Assembly (NCBI GenBank): GCA_029449245.1
Contig: JANATF010000002.1
Span: forward strand, 2,542,001-2,606,000
DNA length: 64,000 nucleotides
Source: Mortierella alpina
Lineage: Eukaryota > Mortierellomycota > Mortierellomycetes > Mortierellales > Mortierellaceae
Direction of reading: 5' to 3'
Under the pieces are notes generated by a model. It ran no database searches and had not been told where the DNA came from. It saw only the letters and a list, made by a program, of their open reading frames with translations. Positions 21,164-33,919 of this stretch are shown piece after piece; the first letter of the stretch is position 1, and each line of letters starts with the position of its first letter. Both the position numbers and the translations under genes were made by a program.

Positions 21164-23936
21164 TCACCGCCTCTGCCTCTGCCTTTTATTGCTAAGATTA
21201 TACTGCGGTAGAACCGTTGCATGCAACTCAAACAGTTCAAGTGATCTCTTCATCAAGCTGAGTAGCTCCTCGGGAACCACAGAACGCTCATCATCCATTA
21301 TACTCGCTAAGTTGTTCATACCTTCCAAATAACGTCTGAAAAACACTGTCGATGGCGGTTTAGCAGCCTCCAACATAGCCGGAGCATCTTGGACTGAGAG
21401 ATCCTCGAGGAATGATTCATCTCGAAGCTTCCAATGGCCAGCATGGCGAAACTCAGTGTGAGGAAGTTCAATGGTTGCCAATGCGATATGCTTACAGCAC
21501 TTGCTCACCTGAACAAAGACAGGGCAAGTGCAACTAGTGACAGTACCTGCAAACCCTTGAGCCCATTCGATGCTAATCTCGTACGTACCCGGAGGACTTT
21601 TGAACGACTCAACTCTGAACACGGCCCGGTCCGCAGTTGGAATCAAAAAGACCGCTTCAGGATCCTCCGCACGTTTGCGATCCCTGTGGTTCGACGCTGC
21701 TAGATTGGCGGCCAAGGTCTCCCTCGCCCCTGGAGTCATCCGGCCAACTTGCAGTATGTGCCGCATACACATCTGCTGGTAGTGCGGAATCGCGGTCTCC
21801 GTGAGGATGTAAATAACGCTATCGATGCGCCGCTGTTGCTTGTTCTTGAAAAAGTGTTTTTTCAAAGAGTTGTGCCAGGATTCGACGTAGTTGTTTGTGT
21901 TGATCCAAGCAAAGGAGACACCTTCACGGTGGCAAAACATCCACCGTCTCCTATCCGCAATCGAATCCAAGTAGTTCTGGTCCATGTACAGAATCAACTT
22001 CGGCGCCAGATCCCGCCATTCGTCCCTAAAGGCCTCGACTAGAGTGTCCGCCGTGCCTTCTGTTCGTGCATAAAGAATTGCGCGTAGTTGGGCACGTACC
22101 TATCACAAGTGGTACTGTAGCTTAATGGCGGAGATCTGCGCAGTTGATTCATCACAAAGGCGGATCAAAAGGGCCTTCGTATACACACCTTCCGCTTCCT
22201 CTCGTCCTTTTCGATGGTACTGAGGTTACTTGACCCAAGGTTCTGCGGGGTCAGCTTCCTTTCCCAAGCTTGTAGAATATGCCAGGCGCAGTAGAAGATG
22301 CGCAAACCGAGCGGCCAGACGGCTTGAATAGCATTGATCTCCGTCTGACCTTGATCGGTGATGACAGCCGTTGGCTTGAACTCTCCTTCACACAGCTCGT
22401 CCATCTTAGCCTTCAGAGCAAGGAGCCATCCCTCGAGCACCTGCCACTGGGAGATCTTCGTCAAGAAGAACGCGACAGGAATGCCGAAACCCGTTTCTCT
22501 GTTCTTGACGACTATCGTGTATAGGTAAGTATCACGTCTGTATGAATGAGAGGGTAGTTAGACGTCAGCAACGCATTGCAGCCCTCATATGTTGCGCGTT
22601 AAATTGACCTACCCGCATGCATGATGCGTGCCATCGAAACAAAAGACATCGCCCCACTTGCGAAGCTCGTTCAGTTGCCATGGATTGGAGAAACCATGAT
22701 ACTCGCCCTTGTCATCATCGTAGTATGTAAAGTATCCTTGTTGTCGAAGATCCTCCATCCAGAGCCGCGCCGAAATGGTCGGGTTCTCGTCCTTTCGCAT
22801 CCGCTTAGTCATGATGGCGTATAAGATATTATAGACATCATCGTATGTCACGAAGTCGTCTCTGGAAAATCGCGGAGAGCCGTTACTTGTCTTCCAAAGG
22901 CGTGTGAACCTGGCATGGTCCATTGTCAACCGGTTCATGACAGCTGAGATAGACATTCCTCGCATGAGCATGGCCTTGATCCGATTTTTGATAGCTCGGG
23001 ACTTTTGTTGAGTTCCTATACCGCCATCTTTTCCCAGGTTATGGTTATGGCCATAATCATACTCAATGCGATAGACGTCCTCCACTCTACCCTCACCCAC
23101 CAACGTCCCTGTTCGAAGTACGGCTCTAAAAGACGACCCACAGCTGCAGAGGATGGATGGCTGTCGTACCCGCGGCTTTCCATTTAATCCACCAGGTATC
23201 CTGTTTGGGAATTGACGCTTCTCGCGTTTGCGCTGGCAATCGTATGTGACACAGATATCGCCTGCCTGGATACCTTTTTTTGGATTGTCGCGTTGATACA
23301 CATGGGGCTTCGTGCTGTGAGGATAGAACTGGGTCCCGATAGCGTCTTGATGCCTGGCCTTCCAATCCTCAAAGTAATCTGCCTTCAGAACAAATACCAG
23401 GCTTCCTTCATTATTCAGGCTCATCACCTCATCTTCTGGGATGCTAAAATCGTCCGCCGTGTCCTGTATATAAGGGTCCGAGAATAGCGCGTTTTTCAGG
23501 ACTTCGTGGATCTTGTCCTGGGACTGGAGCTCCAAAGCCGCTATCGTTTCCTTCAGTGGGACGGTATCGGTATTGTTCGAGGCCCCATTGTCGACGATTG
23601 CGGTCTCAGCCTCGTCCTCGTCCTCATCCTCCATCTCATCACAGGCTGCTTCTCCTCGAAGAGTATCAAGAGACCTATTGATGTCAAAGTCAACTAGACG
23701 CATTGACTTTGAACGAATAATGTCAGCACTAGGACAATCACTGGCAGCTACGGAGTAGCTTGAGGCATTGAATCTCATACCAACTCGGCAATTGCTGCTC
23801 TGAGGACCTCCTCATCTTCCACGCTGTCCGGGGAGGTTAATGGAACTTGATTTGATGCGCTGATGGCGACTGATGAGCCTTCAGTAGCCAAGGTGCTGCT
23901 CAGAGTGACGGATGGGGGGTCGTCTGGTGCGGCCAT
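21164..23936 (-). mobile_element. MULE (Mutator-like) transposase with SWIM zinc finger
   Basis: A DDE-family transposase. Downstream exons are clear: exon ending 22613, then 22537-22189, then 22099-21164 (TGA). They are joined in frame by GT-AG introns of 75 and 89 nt. The first exon probably starts at 23936 (MAAPDDPPS) and splices near 23781 into the frame that also has an ATG at 23778. That junction is uncertain. Visible motifs are a FLYWCH/FAR1-like N-terminal region, catalytic Asp in FCFDGTHHACG, the second Asp in AVITDQGQTEI and Glu in NNYVESWHNSL. A SWIM finger, CTCPVFVQVSKCCKHIA (CxCx9CxH-like), lies near the end. A strongly acidic stretch lies near the N-terminus. No internal stop was found, so the protein may be intact. 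I could not find terminal inverted repeats by eye. Confidence 0.9.
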
Positions 23937-25180
23937 CGTCTGAGAATGGGTGGTATTGTGCTGGGAGGGGTATGTGGAGAGGAATGGAGGCAGGTGAAGA
24001 AACAAAACATACGCGCCAAAAAGACAGACCGCGTGAATGACGTAGCAGTATTTTGTAACGCGATAGTGGGGGAACATAAGGGATCTCGAGGTGAACAAGG
24101 TCACGACCTGGTACAGTGGTGGGACCCACGACCTCCAAGAGTCCATTGGTTGTTACCGCCACGTCGCGACTCGTTGCGTTGCGTGTGGTTTCTAGATGCC
24201 AAGTGTTGGTCATTCATTAATAATGCCCAGAGTCTGGCTGACTCATGAGGACGGGCATTGCATTTGAATTATTGCATGGGATTGTGTGGCAGCAGCGTCC
24301 CTTTTTCGAGGATTTGAAATCGCGATGGGTTTGCTGAGTCTCTGCTGAGCAGCGGCTGCAGTACTGGGTAAATTCAAAGTATGGAAATATCGCTTCCGGC
24401 GGGCGGACTGGCGGGCGGGCTGGCTGGCTGGCTGCACGCGCATCAGCGCACACAGACACATACACCTCGCTGGTTCTAAGCCATATGCGCACGAAGAACG
24501 GACAACTGCTGTGTGCAGGTGTCTGTCTGCCCCTGGAAGGGGATATGCGAGCAGATGCCAGCAGATGCCAGCGTCGGCAAGATCTTTCTTTGTTTTCCCT
24601 GTGTGCGGCTGCTGCTGACTGGCACAGGCTGTCATTGGCCGGGTTTCGTTCTCCGCCTCTGCTTCTTTTGTCCGCCCTTTTTTCACGGCATTTGAAGCTC
24701 AGATCCGACGGCCCTTCCTTGCCTTCCACTGGGTGTGGCCGTATTGACCATATATATATAACCAGCGGAGCGAATGACTGACCTGTCCCTTTTTTTTTCC
24801 TCTGTCTCCACTTCTCTTTCTCGCTCTACATATATCCTTGCTCTCTCTTGCTTGCATCCATCTGTCTTTCGTCATCCCTCTCGTCTTCTTCGTCATCAAC
24901 ACACACCACACCCACACCCACAACTCCAACCCACCTCTTCCTCATCGACACTCTCACTCATAGACACACTACAGCACATCCATCCTCCTCGCCCCCTTCT
25001 CCCCATCCCCCCCTGCGACTCTTTGTGCGTTTGTTGTCCTGTTGTTTAGACTTCTCCCCTCCTCCTAGCCACCCACCCATACACACACACAGCCCAGTTG
25101 GTCTCGTAGCGATCTAGATCGACCCTCGCCCGGAAAAGCAGCCCGCTTCGTCCACCTCCCCAACACTCGCCCTCACAACC
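23937..25180. promoter_or_regulatory. Divergent region MULE / PCL cyclin, with TATA box
   Basis: 1.24 kb between divergent starts. It has GGC-type microrepeats at 24395-24437, a tandem GCAGATGCCA duplication at about 24552-24571, and a TATA box (TATATATATAA) at 24750-24760. Long CT/CA-rich leader sequence then runs from 24785 to the cyclin start at 25181. This looks like a TATA promoter with a 5' UTR of roughly 350-400 nt. Confidence 0.55.
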
Positions 25181-27181
25181 ATGCTGTGCCACCCTATCTT
25201 GGACCAGCCTGCATTCTGCGCCGCAGGAAGCAGCCCTGCTGTGCTCAACACCAAGCAGCAGCACAAGCCCGCAACTCCCTCCCTCTACTCCTCCTCACCC
25301 TACAACACTCACCCGACCAACAACACGCCCTCGAGCTCCTCTCTGTACAGTATTCCCCTTCCTCAGCAACCCCACATGCAGCAGCTCGACTCCTTCTCCA
25401 CCCCATCCTCCGCCACCCCTTCGTCCCTGCCTGCAGTCCGCTCGTGGCAGCCGCAGCCCGTCCACAGCGGCAGCAGCGTCGGAAGCAACAACATCAGCGC
25501 AACCACCACGCCCAAGCAGCCTCTGATCCTTGATTCCTTGGCGGCCAGCAAGGCTATGATGGTTGAGAACCTAGTCGGTAAGCGGTCTTTTATTTCTATA
25601 TATATTTTCCATCTCATGTTGGGTGCCTTGGCCTTGGCAACTCACAATTTTCCTTTTTTTTGACCTGTGGGCTTGTGAAACTGTGCCGATCCAGACACGG
25701 CTGCGTTGATTATCGAATCGATCTGGCCAAGCTCGCTGGGTGCGCCTCCCTCCACCAAGGCCCCAGTGATCCCGCTCCACATCTTTGTCAAGGAAACGCT
25801 CCGCCGCTCGCGCACCACCCTCTCCACCCTCCAGCTTGCTCTGTACTACATCTACAAGGTCCGCAGCCAGGTCCTGGCTGCACAGGAAAAGATTCGCCAG
25901 GATCAGCGCCAGCACTTGCAGCAGCAGCAGCCGCGCCCACACAGCACCATGCAGCACAGAAGCCAGCCCCTCTCACCCAACGGCTCTGTGGATCTGCTGT
26001 CAGAGGAGGAGGAGGAATCCCACCAACGCGACTACTTCAACTCCATCGCGCTCACTGCTGCGCTCCAGACCCGGAAAAACAATACCCTTCCAATGACCCC
26101 TCCCGGGCTCAACAATACCCCAGCCTCGCTCTCGCCTCTCTCCATGGCCTCCTTGCCCTCCACCTCGCCCATCCTTGCAAAGTCGGAGCCTGTCGGATGT
26201 GGCCGCCGCATGTTCCTGGCCGCGCTGATCCTGGCCTCCAAGTTCCAACAGGATCGCACTTACTCTAATAAGGCTTGGTCAAAGATTTCGGGCCTGCCCG
26301 TTTCTGAGATCAACCTGAACGAGATCACATTTCTGGCCTTGATCGACTACCGCCTCTTTGTCTCCCAGCCCGTCTTTCAAAAGTGGGTGCTGATCCTGAC
26401 AGAGAAGGGCAAGCTCCGAGACAGAGCGTCTCTGAGCCGATGCAACTCCACCGTCCTCAACTCGGATGTCCCCCAGCCAACGAGACGCAGCTCGATCCAA
26501 TACTGCAACAACACCCTCCCCTCGCGCATGACATGCGTTACGGCCTCGTCATTGGAGCAGCACTCCCAGCTCCAGCCCCAGCCCCAGAAGCAGCCCTCCC
26601 AGAACATTGCGCCGCACCTTCCTTCGTTCGCCCTGTTTGTCGGCGAACAGCAGAAGTCAATGCAGTTTGATTTCACGGCTCCTTTGAATGCCCCAACCCT
26701 CCCCAGGTTGAATGCGGACAACATCGCGCTTAATTCTGGTCTCCTCCAGTCGGACGCGCTCCCCCGTCAGCAGCAAGGCATGGGTTCTTACCTCACCCAT
26801 CGTTGGGTACAGGCTCAGCGACGCGAGTTCATTCGATCTCGCATGCAGTCGATGGGCTACAACCCTGCGGATCCGGCTTTCATGAGCTCGCCTGCGACAT
26901 CTCAGCCTCAGCAGCAGTCGCAACAGCAGCAGGCAGATGTTGGTATGATGATTTTGAACAACTTTCAGAACAACATCATCACGTATTCCCAGGCCAGGAC
27001 GTTCTCGCTCCCCAAGCCTACTTTGGACCAGAAGAGGACTGGTGGTGAAGACTTCCCTTCGCCTGCCTCGTCCTTGTCGCCCAAGAACCTTGCCGGGTCG
27101 AAGCGTCGCGCCAGCGATGACGATGAGTTGCCTAGCTCCACGCGTCGGCGCCTGAGCGTTTCGTTCCTTGTCGACTGCTAG
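25181..27181 (+). CDS. PCL/Pho80-like cyclin
   Basis: Regulatory cyclin expected to bind a Pho85-type cyclin-dependent kinase. Two exons, 25181-25577 and 25695-27181, give 627 residues. The first about 130 residues are disordered, rich in Ser, Pro and Gln. The cyclin box follows: IPLHIFVKETLRRSR, LALYYIYKV, then after a long Gln/Ser-rich insert the second half FLAALILASKFQQDRTYSNKAWSKISGLPVSEIN and EITFLALIDYRLFVS. That second half is the diagnostic PCL signature. The insert of about 100 residues (RQDQRQHLQQQQ to SEPVGC) between cyclin helices is unusual but occurs in filamentous fungal PCL proteins. The C-terminus is disordered, with a basic stretch SKRRASDDD. Assignment to a specific PCL (PCL1/2/5-like) is not possible from sequence alone. 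Confidence 0.88.
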
Positions 27182-28735
27182 GTGGTTTTTTTTTATCTTG
27201 CTTCGAAGTAGCTGCGGATTGTCTCTTCTTTTTTTTTTTGTCTTACCTACCTATCGTTTGGTTACGCCTGATATTTTCCCCTTGTACTTTGCTTTCAGTG
27301 TGTGTTCGCTCTTGTGTATTTTTTTTTACTCCTCTATCTGCTGTTCTGTTGTAGCATATCCCTATCCCACTCACCCTTCTCCTTTCTACCTAATCCATTA
27401 CTCCAAAGCCCAAAAAAATCCATTGTACTTTTAAACTTTACCCATTTCCTTTAGCTCGTTTGTTCTCTACCACCAAGATCAACGATATGGCATGTCATGA
27501 ATAGAGGAAAGAAAAATAAGCAGCATCTTGCTGCTATTTTGAAGCAACCATTAAACCCCCCAAAAGACCCTCCTAGACTTGTTGTTCTGCGTTACCAAGT
27601 TCTGACATGCAGCGCAAAGTTGTTTTTTTTTTGAGCTCGAAGCAAAAGGATGATCGAGATGCTCTCCGATAGATCAGTTTAGACTAGAGGGCCATTGCAC
27701 TTGGTTCGATCACAATGTGAGCACTCGCGAACAATAAAAAGTCGGTCAAAACAAGGAAGCATTGACCATATATCCAGGCTTGCGTACTCGATCCGGACTC
27801 CGGCGGCTAAACCCGAGTGCCGAATGCGCTGCAATAAGCCAAAGGGAACTCGAGGTCTCTCTTCGGCGTCCCCGGTCGGTCGCCCTGTCGCGCACGCGAT
27901 TCACGCGCGTTTGAGAATAGTATCTGGCTCGGTCGGCAAGTGAATCCCTCCCCCCTGGCGATTCTGTTTCACCTGCAACCTCATGCCCGCATTGCTGCTG
28001 TTCTCCTCTTTCGCTCTGGCATCACTCCACTCCACTCCACTCTTCAATGGAGTTTTGGTCTTAAGCTCATTCAAATTCAGCGATCGCTCTCTCTAGACAC
28101 CCGAAACCGTAGTTTCGACATTGATTCGCTTGACACCTTCCATTCCGGTCCCGCGCACCAGTGCCCCTTGCTGGCCATGCACTCTAAATAAAGCTCTCCT
28201 GCCCGGCGTCGTCACCCCGTCTTCAGATCCAACGGCACGACTCTATCCCGCTCTTCGAAAAAAAAAATCGATATTGAGAGCATGCGACAGCAACGAGCTC
28301 CACAAAGAGCATCATCGACGTCTTCTCCTGTCCATGCTGTTTCCTAAGCCTATTGCCATTACCGTAACCAAAACCGGGGAGAGGACAACGATGGCGATGC
28401 TGATTGACGGCTCGGATACGGGAGGCAGCAAACAACAGACAGTAGCAGGAGTGGTTGAAAAGGCACCCCAAGGCAGGATCCAAAAAAAGGAAAGGTATGA
28501 GCTCCTTCGGACGACATGATCAGTCCTTGACAGGAGCAAGCACGGTGTTCGTCTATCTCATAACAGCCAGAGTACCAACCACAGCCTTGAGTCTCGCAAG
28601 CGGGCGGGCACCCCGGCTGCAAACGGCGGTCTGGACGCATAATGTGAACGGGATGTGCTTTTCTAGTGTATTATTGGTCTATTGGGGGGGGGGGGGGAAG
28701 GGGGAACTGCTCTACGCTACATATGGCTCCCTTTT
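27182..28735. other. Intergenic between convergent cyclin and ABC transporter
   Basis: T-rich 3' UTR-like sequence follows the cyclin stop to about 27620. The rest has short repeats (CTCCA units at about 28024-28042) and a run of 14 G at 28684-28697. No gene is supported. The GGTTCGAT at 27703-27710 resembles a tRNA B-box, but no acceptor stem or A-box fits. Confidence 0.5.
28684..28697 (+). repeat. G14 homopolymer
   Basis: Fourteen consecutive G residues, followed by AAGGGGG, just downstream of the ABC transporter stop on its 3' side. It may be a length-variable site. Confidence 0.9.
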
Positions 28736-31700
28736 TCAAAGGTTTCCGGACTCCTTGGCGAGGGAGTAAAAGATCGAGTTGGTATCGGCCAACAGCTTCG
28801 CGGGCGACTCAAATTCTTTCAGTCCACCGTTATCGAGTACCATGATACGATCGCTGTCCATGATGGTGTTGATTCTGTGAGCGATGGTCAAGACGGTGCA
28901 ACCCTTGAACTCGCGGCGCAGTGCTTGCTGAATAGCATTATCGGTCTCGATATCGATGGCGGCGGTGGCCTCGTCCAAGCAAAGCACACGTGTGTTCTTG
29001 GCGAGCATGGCTCGAGCTAGCGACATGAGCTGGCGTTGACCCAGGGACATGTTCTCGCCTCCGTTGTCGATCATGGTCGAAAGACCCTCCGAGAGCGAGG
29101 AGATGTACGGCTTGAGCGAGGCGGATTCAATGGCTGCCCAGATTTCAGTGTCGGTATGATGACCAAAGGGATCCAGATTGGAGCGGATAGAGTCGCCAAA
29201 GAGGAAAGGGTCCTGAGGGATGATGGTGAGGCGGGATCGGAGCTCTGTAAGTCCCAAGGTCGAGATGTCGATGCCGTCGATTGAAATCGAGCCCTCGGCG
29301 GCCTCAATGATTCGGAAGAGGGCCATCGTCACACTGGACTTGCCCGCACCTGTGCGGCCCACAATGCCAATCCGTTCACCGCCCTTGACAGTGACGCTGA
29401 GATTGCGGAGGACGAGGTCGAGTCCGTCGCGATAACGGGTGCTGTAGTTCTTGAAGGCAATCTCGCCTTGTTGGGGCCAGTTCTCGTCCGTTTTAGAGTC
29501 GGGGATGACGTCGCGGGCCTCGGGGGTCAGTTGAGAATACTCGCGCACACGCTCGACCGAGACGATACCGGTTTCGATCAGGCAGGCGGTGGTCATGATG
29601 CGGGTCATGATCAAGGTCAAACTAGTGATCTTGGAGAGGACGATGGCAAAGATGCCCTGGTTGACGCTGTCTCGCTGGACGATGGCGAGAAGAGCCACGA
29701 GCGACATGATCAAGACACTCACCATGTCGAGCATGATCTGGAGCCAACGCGTGGTTGCATTCGTCAGATAGCTGGTTTGTTGAGAGCGGTCAAGCAAGGT
29801 GGTGGCCTGGGTTGTGAAGCGGTGAGACTCACTGAAGGCGCGGATCGTGACCAGTCCGCTCAAGGTCTCGCCGAAATGGGCATAGATGGGTGAACGTGCT
29901 GCAGAGTCAAGGCGCTTGAGTTCGCGCGAGGAGACGAGGTAGAACCCTCCGAGAACACTGTACATGTATCCGATCGGGATCAGGACGATGGCAAAGTAGT
30001 AACTGGCGGCGATACAGAAGGCAAAGGTGGTGCAGGCCATCAGCGAGATGAAGATCAAGTTGAGGAAGTGCAACGGGAGATCGATATCGACTGCGTTCAT
30101 GTCGTGCGCGAAGCGGTTGACAATCTTTCCGGACGAGGTCACGTCAAAGAAACTCATAGGAGATCGGGCCAAGGGGCCGAGCATGGATGCGTGCAAGCCC
30201 TTGGAAGCCTTGCGAGCCATGAAGATCATGAAGTTGGCAATCGTGAAGGCGAGCAACAGTGCCAGGGAGATGACAAAGCCGAAATAGCTCATGATCCAGA
30301 AGGAAGTCGGTTTCTGTTCCTCGACGGGGACGTAGACCTGCTTGCCCCAGCGCTGCAACCACAGCTCCATATTGATCTCGACGGTCAAATAGATGACGGC
30401 GACAACGCCAAACAAGGCAAGACCTGCGGCTCCCAGCTGCAGGATGTAGAATTTGTAGACAGCCCAGCCGACTCGTCCTTCAGACGTGACCTCATCGTTG
30501 ACCTCATCCTTCTCCTCCACCTCATCAAAGTCCTCATCCGCGACTGCCGATGACTTTGCACGTCTATAGGTTGGCCTCTTCACAGGTCCCTCGGGTCGTT
30601 GAGCGTCAGAGTTGCTATTGTCGTCAGACTCCTCGATCACGCTGTCGATTTCTGCATCCAGGTCCTCTTCATTTTCGGAGCTGTCGTCTTTGGTGGCGAC
30701 AAACTTGCTTTCTTGGATGAGGCGGTAGAGATCACCGTTCTCGTTTTGAATAAGATCCGAGTAGCAGCCGTCCTGAGAGATGCAGCCTTGCTTGACCACC
30801 ACAATTTGGTCAGCCTTGGCGAGATGGTTTACGCCGTTAGTGACGAGGATACGCGTTTTGCCAGCAAGGATCTTGGTCAGAGCGTGTTCAAAGATGTGCT
30901 TGTCGACGTGAGCATCCACGGCCGAAAGCGGATCATCAAAGATGTAGACATCAGCATCAGCGTAGACTGCACGGGCGATGGAGATGCGCTGCTTCTGCCC
31001 TCCAGAAAGACTGATTCCCTAAGAAAGGAAAAAACGATGGCATTTAGGAGGTAAGTTTCTTAGACTGAAGCGCACAACGGGCTTCAACGCCATATTTCCT
31101 TTTTGTTTGCTTCGCTGTCGTGTTTTTTTTTTTTTTTTTTTTTTTTGATTACCTTCTCTCCAATGATGGTACCGTCACCATTGATAAGCATCTTGAAATC
31201 GGGCGCTAAGGCACAAGATTTGACGACGTTGATGTACCGCTCCTTGTCGTAGGGTCTTCCGAACAGGATGTTGTTCCTCACGCTGTCGTTCAAGATCCAA
31301 GCTGATTGGGCCACAAAGGCCAGCGAGCCATACGAACGAACCGAACCCGCGTACTTGTGCATCTCTCCCAAAAGAGCGCCAACAAGCGAGGATTTGCCCT
31401 CGCCGACCCTTCCCACCACGGCTGTCAGATTTCCGCGTTTGATCCGTAAATTGATGTTGTGCATGATAGGGCCCATGCTGTCGCGCGTGATGTTGGGAGT
31501 GCTCTCGACTGAAGAAGATGTGTCGCTCTCCTCGGTGGTCGTTTTCAGTTTGTCCTTAGCCAACTTCTCGTCCAATGTAGAAGCAGATTCGCTCGCTCGC
31601 CCCATCGAGTCAACAGCAGTGTTCTTGCTTGAAGTGTTGGCCTTGGCCTCCTGTGCGGCTTTGGCCTTTGCGTCCTTTTCCTTCTTCTCCACAGCCGCAT

Positions 31701-33919
31701 CAATAGCCTCGGGGGTGTACCATCCAAACGTTCCCTGATCAATCTCGTACGCAAATTCGGATGCATCCTTGTCGTCGTTTCTGACGACATTATCATCGTC
31801 GATTTCCTCCGAGTTGAAAAAGTGTTGGAGACGGTCATAAGCAACCTTGCCGCCGACGATCACCGACAGGGACTGGTTAATCAATCCGACGGGGCCCTCC
31901 AGCATGTTGATCAAGGTAATGGCGGTAAAGATCCTTTTGATATCCAGGGGCGCACCCGCAGAGGCCACGAGGGTGTAGATGGAGAGGGTCGCAAAGATGG
32001 AGAAGGGTCCGATCATGTTGAGGAACGTGGAGAGAAGCGTGATCCAGCCGTAGAACATACGCAGCTCACGCAGTTGCAAACTACGAATGTATGTGATCTT
32101 GTTGGTGAAATAGGACTCCCAGGTGTAGAGTTTGATGGACTTGATATAGTTGACGAGCTCATTGATGAGCTTCATCCGTTGGTCGGAGCATTCCATCATG
32201 GCCTTTTGGCGCTGACCGATTTTGGGCGAGACGCCAGCGCTAATGGCGAGGATGATGACGATGACCCCCAGACTGGCAAACATAGCGTACTGGACTTCGT
32301 TGTACAGCATCCAAGCAGCAATGGTGATTTCAACGACTGAAGACCAGGAGTAATGGACGACCAGGAAGGTGGCTACGACCTTGTCAACGTCGGTGCTCAT
32401 ATGATTGACGATCGCACCCATGCCCTCCTGCTTGTTGGTCGTGCTCAGACGCAGAGACTTGCGGTAGATCAAGTTCACGAGCACGCCACGGGCCTTGAGA
32501 CCGCTGTTGAAGCAGATATTGGTGTACTGGGCGTCGAACAAGGACGAGAGCGTGGCGCTCGCAAAGACAGCAATCAAAAGACCAAAACCGACCCAAGGTT
32601 CCTGAGGAACGGTTCCTTTAGCTCTCTCCTCGTGAGAGTAACTTGTGCCAAACGCAATCAGTTGTGAGAACAGCTGGGGTCGCATGTAGAGTGCAGCAAT
32701 GTAGAAGAGTCTGGGGATAATGGCAGTCATGATGCCATAGCCGACCGTGCCGAGCACGACCTTGGCGAGGTTGATTCGACTGCGTCCGAGCTTGGTGGCT
32801 CTTGTGTGCTTTTCATCTCCCGCGTTGATGCCAGCGGCCGCGGCGGCTGCCTCTTCCTCCTCGAGCTGATGAGCCACGATGGCCTCGTGCGCGTCCATTT
32901 TGGCCCGGGTGGTGAGATAGAGTGGGTAACTGAGTAGTTTTGGATGCAGGCTCCACACATCCTCCATTCTCAGGGCCTTTTTCTTGCCCTTCAAGAGCAA
33001 AGGCAGCAACCAAAAGAACGTGATGCGTTTGAAAAAATTGGCGTTGGGTTCTGGAGAGGGGTTGTCCTGAACAGGCGGCGTGACATTAGGTCGCACAAGG
33101 TTGGATCGTTGGGGCTTGGGAATATTCTCAAGCACAAAGACCAACACCGACACGATCGTAAAGGCTAGCTTCAGGGCAGGTAGAGTGGAAGAGAGTCCAT
33201 TGGGGGACTCTTGGATGTGGGAGCTAGTGGGGAAGATGGAGATGAGAGCGGTGCAGAGCCAGAACACGACGAGGGAAGGGGAAGGGTTGGGCATGTTGAA
33301 GAACTCGAACCAATGGAGTACCGCCGCACAGGCCTAAATGTCACATAACGGAAACGGAAAAAAAATGGTGAGCCGTTGGAACGTTTGCGGCGCCCAAAAA
33401 AAAAAAAAAAAAGGTAGTTAAAAACTGCCTACGTACCAAAGCGACCAAGTAGAGAATAGCGCTCAAGAGACTGGAAGACGGATACTCGTCTTGGGAGACC
33501 GTTTCTATCAAAAGTCCCAGCTGGATGGCAATTGCTGCCGCAACACCAAGCATTTTGATGTAGAAGGTCGCATTCGGCTTGACGCCGACAAGTCGGCCTT
33601 TTCCAGCAACCTTGTGCAATCTTGGTGAAAAGGCGATGAACAATACGATGCTAGGCACAATAGTCAACACGCTAAGGGAGGAATAATACAAGAAACGTGG
33701 AGAAGGGGATGTGGTGTGAGTGGGTGTGCAGGAGGCAGGCGAGACGTCGAGTATCAAAGAGAGAAGACAGAGAGGGCGTTTTATGGACAGAATAAGACCA
33801 AGCATTATGACTCGCTCGCTCTCTATGAAATGGCCCTACCTATCCTGGAAGCATTGTGTAAAGTCCATGTCGCGTCTTTGACTGAAGACATGCCATCCTT
33901 CTGTATCGCAGAACGGCAT
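28736..33919 (-). CDS. ABCC-type (MRP/YCF1-like) ABC transporter
   Basis: Exports glutathione conjugates, metals or drugs, typically at the vacuolar or plasma membrane. Four exons, 33919-33840, 33671-33437, 33333-31153 and 31018-28736, join in frame to 1592 residues. The first exon encodes a short N-terminus ending DFTQCF, characteristic of YCF1/MRP1 proteins with an extra N-terminal membrane domain (TMD0). That domain follows. TMD1 is then followed by NBD1 (Walker A GRVGEGKSS, signature LSGGQKQR split from Walker A by intron 3, Walker B VYIFDD). An acidic Ser-rich linker resembling an R domain follows (EENEEDLDAEIDSVIEESDD). TMD2 and NBD2 complete it (Walker A GRTGAGKSS, MSLGQRQL, VLCLDEATAAID). 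A long spacer of about 90 residues lies before NBD1. All motifs look functional. Intron 3 contains 24 consecutive A on the coding strand. Confidence 0.95.

Noticed and set aside
27703-27710. tRNA B-box-like GGTTCGAT
   Set aside because: No A-box at proper spacing and no acceptor stem pairing.
28736-33294. Two separate half-size ABC transporters
   Set aside because: Walker A and LSGGQ of NBD1 are joined in frame by one GT-AG intron, giving a single full-length ABCC protein.
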